A DNA stretch of 19,215 nt, taken from contig QKYT01000244.1 of assembly GCA_003550305.1 (NCBI GenBank), positions 134,965 to 154,179 of the forward strand, given 5' to 3'. The stretch is from Glomus cerebriforme (Eukaryota > Glomeromycota > Glomeromycetes > Glomerales > Glomeraceae). Of the stretch, positions 9,411 to 17,759 are shown in pieces. How positions within the stretch are numbered: position 1 is the stretch's first letter; the number at the start of each line of letters is the position of its first letter. The notes under the pieces are model-generated. The model was not told the DNA's origin and did not search any database. It saw nothing but the letters and a program-made list of their open reading frames with translations. The translations under genes were made by a program, and so were the position numbers.

Positions 9411-11792
9411 ATGCTGAATTTTTGCCTTGTTTATCAACTTGGTACAAAATTTTTTTTAAATATAATTCTCTATTTAAATCTGTTAAAAAGACCCGTGATT
9501 AATTGCTCATCAGCAGACAACATGACAAATTATTCGGTATCACAAATAGATATCTATAGAGCAGATTCGATACTATTTACGGATGCTACATTAGATATTG
9601 CTCAAGATTTTAATCCTGAGGAAACATCTATACTAGATGTTGTAGAAGAACAATTAGGAAAGATTCAAAGCATTTTAGCAGTTGATATTATTGAAGTTAT
9701 CAAACAAATCTTTAAAAAATTTGATAAGATACCAAAAACCTTTAGCGAGTACCAGGAAATTATTGAATATGAGGCTATTTTACATAAGACAATAGATTCC
9801 TTAATGGTTGAGGGAATAATTCGTCTGGAGGCGTTTCAGAATTCAGAAATTAATGAAGAACAAAACAAAAATCACGAATTGGTTAATTCTTTAAATCATT
9901 TAAAATCATTAGCCGTTGAAGCAACTTATTCAAGAAGAATAACTTTTATACAGCACGTTTTGAATTCATCCAATAATAAAGAAATATTGTTTAGCAATAT
10001 TCTGTTTACAGAAGAAGGAATTAATAAACACTTCAGAAAATTATCTTCGTATTTCCATCCTGATAAATCAAATCGACCTAATACTCCAAGTTTCCTTCAA
10101 GATAAACATAAAATCCTAGGCACTGAGCTATTTAAAATTATCCAAGTATTTAAAGAAAAATTATTGGCTGACTTAGAAATTGCCTCAAATAATGATAAGC
10201 TGACCTTTCACGAAACAAAGGCAAATGAGCTTTGGAAAATTACAATTGATTATCGTAATGCAGCAAAAGGACAATGGGACAAAGTCAAACTGTTGAAAAA
10301 AGAAGATATTGAAAATTTTTCCTCCGAAGAACTAGAGAATTTTAGTATTGCAAAATGTGAATTAGCCTATCAGGAATATCGAGCAGCTTGTAAAATTATT
10401 GATAAAACTAAACAACTAAAAAAGCAGGTAAAATTACGAGGAAATATGGCATTATGCTTATATGTCTCCAAAAAATCACTGGAAGCTCAGTTATATGCTT
10501 TATCGGCAATTCAGCTGCAACTTAAGAATTCTCACGAGGTCACGAAAGAGTCAAAAGATATATTTGACAAAGTTAAGGGTGAAAATGTTGATAAATTAAA
10601 TACCGCTTTAGTAAAAATAGTGGATCAGAAGACTTCCTTTTTTGAAAGGAAGGCTATTCAGCGTTCAATTGACGACGATATGGAAAAATTAACTACTAAA
10701 TTAATTCTCAGATCAGACCGTAATTTTGTTCGTTGCCAAGTGCCTAATGAAGAGATTTTGCATGCTAAAAAGCATGCTCACATTCATAAAACAGCTGGGG
10801 CAGTAATGGGAACTACTGCTGCCTTTGAATGTTATGCAATTTGTGTTACTACTTTCTCAGTTGGAATGATATTTGGAATTGCTGTACTTGGTTTAGGATT
10901 ATGGACTAGTAATGAACTATGGAAAAAAGGTACTCGTCTTTATGAAGAGCCAGAAATTCGTGAGAAGCTCAATGATATTATGATTAATGCACTGAAAAAA
11001 TATGATGAAGGAAGATATCAGGAGTTTTTTGATCACCTTTCTGAGGAATATAAAGAAGATGCCTATCTATTTAGATTGAAAGATCGTGCTGATCATATCG
11101 ATCCTAAATCTATAATAAGTGCACTTTTAAGGCATGGTTTTAGATCGGATGGCATCGCCTATCTATTAAATTTGCTTGGCGAAGTCTTAAGCGACGGGAA
11201 AATAAAAATTAAAGGAAAAGCAAAAACACAACATGAATTAAGAGAGCTAGCAAAGAATATTTTTGCCGGGGTGCTAGATGAAAGACTTAAAGAAGAAGCT
11301 AAAAAGCTGGATGATCGCATTAATGCATTCCGTGGTAATTCTGTAATTCTTAAAAAGGGTAATACAAATCTGAATTATTTGTTACAAGAAATAAATCCAT
11401 ACATGAAAATTTGCAATTATTGGTATAATTACATGAATTCATTGAAGGATACTCTTTATATCAAAGAGTATAGCAAAATAGCTCAAGAACATATAGATGA
11501 TGCTCAAGAAATGCCCTTCCAATCAAGACTGGAAGAAATGACTAATATTGCAAGAATTAACCTCTCAATTTTTGATATATCGAATGGTGGCCAAGATGAA
11601 CGTGAACGAGCTGTCGAGACTATTAAGGAACTTCGAGATTCAATGAACTGTGATCAATTTTTTAACGCGCGACTAGACGCCTTGGAGGATTTCTTATGGA
11701 TGATTAGTGGATTTAGCACTAGTGATGAACCACCTGCTGAAGAATATCCAACCACTCAAATAGCAAAAATAGTTCCAAATAATTGCTGCTAA
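9411..11792 (+). CDS. Atypical J-domain protein with TPR-like region and hydrophobic hairpin
   Basis: This is one long open frame, 793 aa from the first ATG. A stop codon directly precedes 9411. I favour the ATG at 9522 (residue 38), because the first 37 residues look like translated leader and contain a possible 72-bp in-frame intron (9442-9513). The frame holds a J-like segment at about 190-252 with an intact HPD at 216-218 (SYFHPDK), but helix I is poorly kept. A TPR-like block (about 340-371, N-x-A-x-C ... EA ... A-x-x-AI) follows. A hydrophobic stretch at 461-499 has glycine spacing G463/G467 and G485/G489, suggesting a membrane hairpin. A charged helical region follows, and the protein ends in NNCC. 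J domains stimulate Hsp70 ATPase through HPD, so a membrane-linked co-chaperone is the simplest inference. I do not recognise a named family, and its substrate is unknown. Confidence 0.8.
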   Translation: MLNFCLVYQLGTKFFLNIILYLNLLKRPVINCSSADNMTNYSVSQIDIYRADSILFTDATLDIAQDFNPEETSILDVVEEQLGKIQSILAVDIIEVIKQIFKKFDKIPKTFSEYQEIIEYEAILHKTIDSLMVEGIIRLEAFQNSEINEEQNKNHELVNSLNHLKSLAVEATYSRRITFIQHVLNSSNNKEILFSNILFTEEGINKHFRKLSSYFHPDKSNRPNTPSFLQDKHKILGTELFKIIQVFKEKLLADLEIASNNDKLTFHETKANELWKITIDYRNAAKGQWDKVKLLKKEDIENFSSEELENFSIAKCELAYQEYRAACKIIDKTKQLKKQVKLRGNMALCLYVSKKSLEAQLYALSAIQLQLKNSHEVTKESKDIFDKVKGENVDKLNTALVKIVDQKTSFFERKAIQRSIDDDMEKLTTKLILRSDRNFVRCQVPNEEILHAKKHAHIHKTAGAVMGTTAAFECYAICVTTFSVGMIFGIAVLGLGLWTSNELWKKGTRLYEEPEIREKLNDIMINALKKYDEGRYQEFFDHLSEEYKEDAYLFRLKDRADHIDPKSIISALLRHGFRSDGIAYLLNLLGEVLSDGKIKIKGKAKTQHELRELAKNIFAGVLDERLKEEAKKLDDRINAFRGNSVILKKGNTNLNYLLQEINPYMKICNYWYNYMNSLKDTLYIKEYSKIAQEHIDDAQEMPFQSRLEEMTNIARINLSIFDISNGGQDERERAVETIKELRDSMNCDQFFNARLDALEDFLWMISGFSTSDEPPAEEYPTTQIAKIVPNNCC

Positions 11793-12275
11793 TGAGTAAC
11801 AGAAAACTTCATGTCAATGGAATGTTTCATAATGTAACCTTAAAAATGAGGAAAAAAAATACAATTTTATGCGATATTTCTGGATTCATAAAGAAACAGG
11901 CGACTCATCAAAGAAGGTTATATTTGGTATTCGAATAATTTCGTACGTTTTAGATACAATTGTTTTTCTTGTTCATTGTATTTTTTTGGTATTTTTCGTA
12001 GGAAGCTGGTTCTTTAAATAAATTTAACACTTTATCCAAACACGTCCTGTTGATCCTTGCTTGCACTTTAGCAATGTAATCTGAAATGTTAATTACATAA
12101 AGTTCACAATTAATTTCTCCACATACACCTTCATTTCGAAATTCGAATGCAAGTTCTTAAAAGCATACATAATATCATGATAGTATTTAAAATTATGGTT
12201 AAATATTAGATCAATTATAAATCATTAACCCACATGCTTAGAAGTAAATGTGTGAAGAACTATAAAAAAAATAAA
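11793..12275. other. 3' flank and spacer
   Basis: No gene is seen. A possible poly(A) signal (AATAAA) lies near 12016, inside TTTAAATAAATTT, about 220 bp after the stop of the J-domain gene. Confidence 0.35.
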
Positions 12276-12324
12276 AGAAACGTTAGTAAACGTTTCTAAG
12301 TTTCGCGACAAATGTCGCAAAACT
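12276..12324. repeat. Two adjacent hairpins (ACGTTTC and TTTCGCGACA arms)
   Basis: Bases 12276-12284 pair with 12289-12297 around a 4-bp loop. Directly after, 12299-12310 pair with 12313-12324 at 11 of 12 positions around a 2-bp loop. Words from both recur at about 12370-12408 (ACGTTTCTAA, AGTTTCGCAACG). This looks like the terminal region of a transposable element next to the MULE fragments. Confidence 0.5.
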
Positions 12325-12615
12325 CACTCCATTATCTCGAGCCCGAACCTATAAAAAAAAACAAAGAATACGTTTCTAATTAAAAAAATTAAAAGAAGTT
12401 TCGCAACGTGAAGATTAAATACTTTACCGACGACCTGGTGTGCGTGAAAGACAAGATTACATTTAATTATTTTTGTACCTATAGCATGTTAAATTTTGTC
12501 ACATATATAATATTTTCATTGCCGTTAGTTTTATGTTTAAATTTTAATAGCTATATTATAAAAGATTATATTTATTTAGCTGAAAAAAATAACACGTATT
12601 GAAAAAGGTACCCCC

Positions 12616-12717
12616 GTAATAAAATCATCCACGCGATTGGATGATGTGCAAGCACATAATCAGTTTAATAAATTTACTGCGCCATTCGTTCGAAATATGG
12701 AAAGTTTTAAAAAATAA
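12616..12717 (+). pseudogene. Short transposase fragment, inverted copy of the one at 12877-13284
   Basis: Thirty-three codons then a stop. About 84 bp (12616-12699) match the reverse complement of 13192-13276 with three substitutions and one single-base gap. The frame includes SSTRLDD and FTAPFVRN. Its value is that it keeps the shorter T run and so shows the frame that the other copy has lost. It is a small remnant, not a working gene. Confidence 0.6.
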
Positions 12718-12876
12718 CTTGCAAATAGAATTAGTTCCTTTACACTGAACATTTATGTCAAGTACCAATTTTTATTTTTACAAGATGTGCAACATTATTT
12801 TTAAGGTAGAAAACAGAATATTAAAGAGGATTTTTGTAATTGTAGTACATCTGATGTTTATTAAAGCAGAAACGAA

Positions 12877-13284
12877 CTAAATAATGATTATTTGATTCCT
12901 GTTTAGTTGACAAGTACGAGAATTATTTCCAGGCTGATGGCAAAGAGTACATTTCCTTGCTCTTTGATCTACAAACTCAGATAAAGAAGGATCTCTTCTG
13001 GTTGAGTTAGTTGATCGTTTATTAGTGGTACCAGAAGGACGTCCTTTTGTAGGAATAAGTTTGGGATTTTGCAAGACCATAAATGGAGCATTAGCCATAT
13101 TGTTTAATTTACCTGTGCTTCTTCTTGTTGAAATTTGGATATTCTTGATATCTCTCTTGTAAATTCTGCAAGAGAGGTTGCAGAGCATCTTCATGTTTCG
13201 AACGAATGGCGCAGTAAAATTTATTAAACTGCTCATGTGCTTGCACATCATCCAATCGCGTGGATGATTTTATTACAGGAATAG
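12877..13284 (-). pseudogene. C-terminal fragment of a MULE-like transposase, frame-shifted
   Basis: The minus strand encodes VIKSSTRLDD and then, after a one-base insertion in an A run (plus-strand 13216-13219), continues in another frame through TGKLNNMANAPFMVLQNP, KGRPSGTTNKR and a final zinc-knuckle-like KCTLCHQPGNNSRTC. The order NAPF-x-V-x-NP, KGRP, CxxC ... RTC is the usual C-terminal tail of Mutator-like and FAR1-type transposases, which bind and move DNA. The catalytic DDE part is absent. The knuckle (12910-12951) has Asn (12925-12927) where a CCHC knuckle carries His, so it probably would not bind zinc normally. A remnant of this kind is inactive. Confidence 0.6.
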
Positions 13285-13403
13285 TAAAAGTGGCCTTTAA
13301 AAAACATATTATGTGATATATATATATGTATATTGACAAAAACAAATAATTTTAAAACATGAATTGAGATGATGCTTACCAATTATTTAGTAAAAAACTG
13401 CAT

Positions 13404-13601
13404 TTACTTTAAAAATTCTTCACTATAACCTCTTTTATAACAAAGTTCATCGAAACCATAGCAGCAACCAATACCACAATCTACACAATTGTCATTTATC
13501 AGGACAGTTTTGATTCTTGAAGACAAATATATAGATGGAACTCCAAAAGCTAAGTCGATCAGGAAGAATAAGAAAAGCTGGATTTCATTTTCACTTTTAT
13601 T
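13404..13601 (-). pseudogene. Cryptic Cys-rich, secreted-like peptide with start out of frame
   Basis: A 65-codon frame, open from 13601 to the TAA at 13404-13406, begins with a strongly hydrophobic stretch (IQLFLFFLIDLAFG) like a signal peptide. It ends with a Cys cluster, C-x2-C-x3-CC-x6-C, in a short acidic and aromatic tail. It has no in-frame ATG. The ATG at 13586-13588 sits directly ahead of the hydrophobic part but in another frame, and a single-base length change in the adjacent A run would explain that. It could be a recently broken small secreted protein gene, a real gene whose first exon lies upstream, or a sequencing slip in the A run. No homologue is known to me. It was found only by reading the strand, since it lacks a start. 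Confidence 0.4.
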
Positions 13602-13604
13602 TCA

Positions 13605-14930
13605 TATTTTTTTTTCTCTGAGTAGATTCTCCTAATCTTCAAATTGTGTGTAAATCGCTCGCTCAAACTGAAGCTGAAATTTAGATTCTGTAACAGTTAT
13701 CTATTTTGGAATCTGTTACGCTATAAATTTCCTTTATTTCATTAATCAAGTTTGAACTTGCTTTTCATCGTTAAAATATATTACTACAACTATACTTGAT
13801 TAAGAGCTTAGATTCGGATCAGTCTTGATATTCATTGAATACATCTGTTGAAATCTATTGAATGTATTCGTTTGAATATCATGCATGGGTTTGCAAAATT
13901 ATGTAGCGGTGTAAAAACAGGTTAAGTTTTTTAAATAACCTCCGAAATTAAACAAAGTAATCGTTGAAAAACAAATCCTATCGTTAATCAAATAATCAAT
14001 TAATTTACTCTAAATGGTCCTGATTAATCACTCATATTAATGCATAAAATAAATCATACAAATCCACGGTGATATTTACTGAATGTATCATTTGAATATA
14101 AACCGCCGGATACCTAGTATTATCGTTATTTGCGTTGTATTATTAAAATAATGTTTATCCTTCTACCTAAATTCTTTGATAAATATATTTTTTCCACAAG
14201 ATCTCATCTACCATTGTGCTATTTATTGATACAGTACATATTTAAATTATATTGTTGTCGCTGAGCATGCATATCACAAACCATTTTATGCTTTACCTGC
14301 AAATTCCTTATTATTTTAATGGATTTAATGATATTTTCCATAAACTCATTACTTCCAATTTATGTTTGTAGACCTTCTTGATTTCTTTTTCTTTGAGATT
14401 ACCATATCTGATATCGCTTGAATTGTATTAATGAATAAGAGTGACATTACTGATTTTTACGCCACAAAATGTACAGTATGACCAGTATATTTCTTTCAAT
14501 GGATAAAATCATTCGTTATTATTTTGTACACATTCGTAGATACTGCTGTTGTTGTTTTGTTTCAACAGTTATGGTTGATAGAAAATACGTGACATAAAAT
14601 TTTATTTATCATAAAATTTTTCTAAAATGCGAAAAATATCAACATTTCAAATATCAATATTATCCAGATTAAGCGATAAATTTTTTGTAAAAAATTTGTA
14701 TATATTTCGATTTTCCTGTTTATCAGAATGAAATCTTTATCCCCATTTTCAAAATAGTGTGGCCTATTTATTAATTTGTGATTATATTTATCATCCTATA
14801 TTATAGTAATTTTTTTTTTCGTCTAAATAAATAAATTATGCTATAATTGATAGCAATTGTTTTTGGTGATTAGAAAATGATTATAGAGAATAGTATGAGT
14901 TATTCATTAGATTATCCGGTCGAAACGATT
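13605..14930. other. Spacer with short inverted repeats
   Basis: No gene is recognised. An inverted repeat pairs 13827-13844 with 13862-13880. A related direct word recurs near 14070-14096. A smaller inverted repeat with GTAACAG arms lies at about 13699-13728. Confidence 0.4.
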
Positions 14931-15181
14931 CACAAAAAAAATTATTTTATTTGTTAAAAAAAATATTCTTTAATACATTTATTTAATAAAATAAAATTAC
15001 TAAAAATAAGAAAATCTAATATTACTACTCTATTATCATTTTGTTTTATTTTTTTTCTTGCATTCCTTTATTATCAATTCTATTTTACTTCTATTATTAT
15101 TTGTTTTTGTTGATTTTTTAATCTTATATATTTTTTATATCATTTCTTTTCTATTACTGCTACCTTATTACATCTTTTATT

Positions 15182-15543
15182 CTAACTTTTTTTTCCACAA
15201 TTAAGTGATTGGCATCTTTTTCTAAGCCAGTATACCTTTCTTTGTTCATATGCATTTTTTTCAAATTGTTCTTTCAATTTTGTACCTTCTTTGACTTTGT
15301 CTTCATTTTGGAAATGTTTTTTGATTTCTTCATTTATGATATTATCAGTGACCTGTTTCTTTTATAATTATTTAAAGTCCAACAATTTGTTATATTTCTT
15401 GTTGTCCCTTCTAATAATTTGCCAAATAGCAAATACTTTCTTTTGCTTAATATTTCTTTTAACTTGTTGTCTGTCTTTTGTCTTTCATTTTCTTTCATTC
15501 CAATTTCTTCTTCTGCATCTTCTCTGTTATCATGATTCTTCTT
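15182..15543 (-). pseudogene. Purine-rich, frame-shifted coding remnant of unknown origin
   Basis: Two overlapping minus-strand frames, 15334-15543 (69 codons plus stop) and 15182-15361 (59 codons plus stop), each read as plausible polar protein rich in Lys, Glu and Asn. Examples are KLLEGTTRNITNCW in the first and EIKKHFQNEDKVKEGTK in the second. They join through a one-base frame change at 15334-15361, and neither starts with a well-placed ATG. The style resembles the region ahead of the polymerase in glomeromycete retroelements, but I cannot name a domain. The opposite strand is pyrimidine-rich and gives a meaningless hydrophobic ORF. Confidence 0.3.
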
Positions 15544-15707
15544 CTATTATTTCTTTGTTGTATTATTTCTTTACCCATATTTATCTATTATTATTTTTTA
15601 TTCTAATCTTTTTTAGTTGTTTTTAAGATTTTAATTTTTCATATCTCAACATGTTGAAATGGGTTAATTATCTTAAATGATTCTTTCCTCACTTCCAGTA
15701 ATGAAGA

Positions 15708-15830
15708 TCAGAACATCTCTGAGATCCAGATTATCGCAGCAATTCTGTGTCTTTTTTCAATAGATATTCGTTCTCTGAAAGTAACTTTTATTCCAGCTAT
15801 CTTTCTTAAAGTTGTTGCGTATTTCTTATT
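15708..15830 (-). pseudogene. Short coding-like remnant upstream of the purine-rich frames
   Basis: Forty open codons before a stop at 15708-15710 include LRKIAGIKVTFRERISIEKR and IIWISEM. A second frame just after it also reads sensibly (DLRDVLIFITGSEE). The strand and style agree with 15182-15543, so both may be parts of one decayed element. No start codon or full domain is visible. Confidence 0.25.
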
Positions 15831-15938
15831 TTATCTTGGAGTAGTATTTCTTCTTTTTTCTTTTATCTTTTTGCTGTTTGCTGATATCTCCCCATTATAA
15901 ACATAAATACAAGGAAATGAAAAAGGGAATTCTAATCT

Positions 15939-16180
15939 AAACCAAACTGGCCAGATAGGAGATACTCAACTATATGACCGGTCTTTCCTTGCCTGATACG
16001 AAGAAGACCTCATATACAGTATAAGGAAGAGAAGAGGGAAGTTTAAAGGAATTTAAAAAGAAACCAAACCAGCCAGATAGAAGATACTCGACTAACTGAC
16101 TGGTATTACTGGTATTTCCTTGCCCGATATACAGTACAAGGAAGTCAAGAAGGAATTTAAAGGGAGTAGTTATTAAAAAG
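15939..16180. repeat. Tandem duplication of a unit of about 120 bp
   Basis: Units at 15939-16060 and 16061-16180 share, in order, AAACCAAAC, GCCAGATAG-AGATACTC, a TTTCCTTGCC block, ATACAGTA-AAGGAAG and a GGAATTTAAA end. They differ by small insertions and substitutions. A GA-rich stretch with several short GAGAGA runs follows to about 16265. Confidence 0.6.
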
Positions 16181-16265
16181 GATTGAGAGAAAAGATAAAA
16201 TTATATATAGAGAGAGAAAAGTTTATAGAGAGAGCTAGAAGTTTAAAGTTTAAAGGGAGAATCCA

Positions 16266-17071
16266 GTGAATCTAGTTTTTAAATTTAGAGATTAAAAAAA
16301 AATGGTAGGTATATATATATTTTTACCTTGTAAAATTTAAATTTACAAAGGATGTGTCAATTGTGTCATGACAACTAATTATGTATTTTTATTATTAATT
16401 ATGCAATGTACTACAGTACAATGGCACACATGAGTCACAATCCATATTTGTTATCGTTGCAAATTAGATCATAATTTTTATTTTTTTTATAATTAGGTAA
16501 TATTAGAAGACATTAGATTTCATAAGTCATGACATTTGAAAAAAAATTTTCCCTAGATGCTACACATTGAAATTCTTTTTTCGACGTCTTGAACTTGTGC
16601 TTCCTGCTGAGATTTGATACAAAATCCTTGTAAATTTATTGTTAATAATAAGGTAACTATGACGCTGAGTGGCTACTGTACAAATGTAATGTTTAAATAA
16701 AAATTTCTCAAATCTTTAATCTTTTATTCTCATAAGGAATATTTTCAGATTATCTTTTAATTGCAACTTTCATCGAGAGATTTTTAATTAATATCGATAT
16801 TCTCAGATTCATGATAAGAATCCATTGATCAACCCTCCCATTCATCATGATAATTTTCCAAATGATTAATGTGATTAACCGTCAATAACTTTTAACGTCT
16901 TTGCCATTACATATAAATTCATCATGATTATAAAGAATATTTTTTGTATATCATTTTATTGTTGTTCATGAATTCCGGATTGAACTACTTTATCTTGTCC
17001 ATATTGTATCAATCTCCGAGATCAGGGATAAGATTTACCAAATATAATGTTATTCTAAAAATATATATACG
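16266..17071. other. Spacer without recognisable genes
   Basis: A+T-rich, with stops in all frames and no supported repeat or gene. Confidence 0.45.
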
Positions 17072-17074
17072 TAA

Positions 17075-17755
17075 GGCTGGACAAAATTAATTTTTAGATT
17101 CTCGTGACATTAAATTTAAATTGGCACGGTCACCCAGGTTTTATTTTTTCATATATAATTTTTTTTATATATATTTTGTTTTATATATTTGTATTACACA
17201 AATATCTTTCTACCGAAAGGTTTCAATATATATTTGGTGATTCTTTTGAAGCTTTAGCAAACTCAAATACATATGTAAATAGATTATATTAAAGATAATG
17301 TAGTAAGCCAATGGAGTATTGAAAGCAGGGACCCGTAAAATTTTCGAAAGCAATTTTTCAAAAGAAATCAAAATTTTTTGCCCAAATCAAAATTTTTCAC
17401 AATTTTTTGCAAGTCACATATTAAAATAAATCACATGAGAATGTTATTATTGGCTCTAGACAGATATTATCATGTGATTAACATTCGGCACTTTATATTC
17501 AGCTGGAAACCTGGAGTTCAAAATTTGAAATTCTTCATAACTCCAGCCAGAGTCACCTGACTCAAATTTAATTCTGGCCAAAATCGAAAGAAATCGAAAT
17601 TTTTTGTCGAAAAAAAATTTACGGGTCCCTGATTGAAAGATGGGACGAGATGGGACGACAAATTTGATATTATGTATAATCACGTGATAAAATTATATCT
17701 TATTATAAAATTTCACTATGACGAGAATCTAAAAATTAATTAATTTTGCCCAGCC
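17075..17755. mobile_element. TIR element with TAA target duplication (outer element)
   Basis: The ends are inverted repeats. The left arm at 17075-17105 and the right arm at 17721-17755 match over 31 bp with one mismatch and a 4-bp length difference; both begin GGCTGG. TAA flanks both sides (17072-17074 and 17756-17758), which fits the 3-bp TWA duplications of PIF/Harbinger-like elements. Without the nested insertion it would be about 367 bp, too short to encode a transposase, so it is MITE-like. A 3-bp duplication is weak evidence on its own, so the superfamily is tentative. Confidence 0.6.
17326..17631. mobile_element. Nested hAT-type non-autonomous element (306 bp)
   Basis: The termini CAGGGACCCGTAAA (17326-17339) and its exact reverse complement (17618-17631) are flanked by a perfect 8-bp duplication, ATTGAAAG, at 17318-17325 and 17632-17639. 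An 8-bp duplication with a CAGGG terminus is the standard signature of hAT transposons. The interior has further imperfect inverted repeats (for example GAGTCACCTGACTC at 17550-17563) and no transposase, so it needs an enzyme supplied from elsewhere. It lies inside the element at 17075-17755 and so arrived later. Confidence 0.8.
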
Positions 17756-17759
17756 TAAC

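Noticed and set aside
12408..12602. 64-aa plus-strand ORF starting at GTG
   Set aside because: No ATG, no recognised motif and A+T-driven hydrophobic composition. It might be a further piece of the adjacent transposase, but nothing shows this.
13109..13345. 78-aa minus ORF as an independent gene
   Set aside because: Its second half is the out-of-frame reading after the one-base insertion in the transposase remnant, and its N-terminus is low-complexity Tyr/Ile sequence from a TA repeat.
15291..15626. 111-aa hydrophobic plus-strand ORF resembling a membrane protein
   Set aside because: Its Leu/Phe/Ser composition is what a pyrimidine-rich strand gives by default. The minus strand reads as more plausible protein.
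17104..17683. Three short ORFs of 60-75 aa on both strands
   Set aside because: All lie within the nested TIR elements and cross element or TIR sequence. They look like chance frames.
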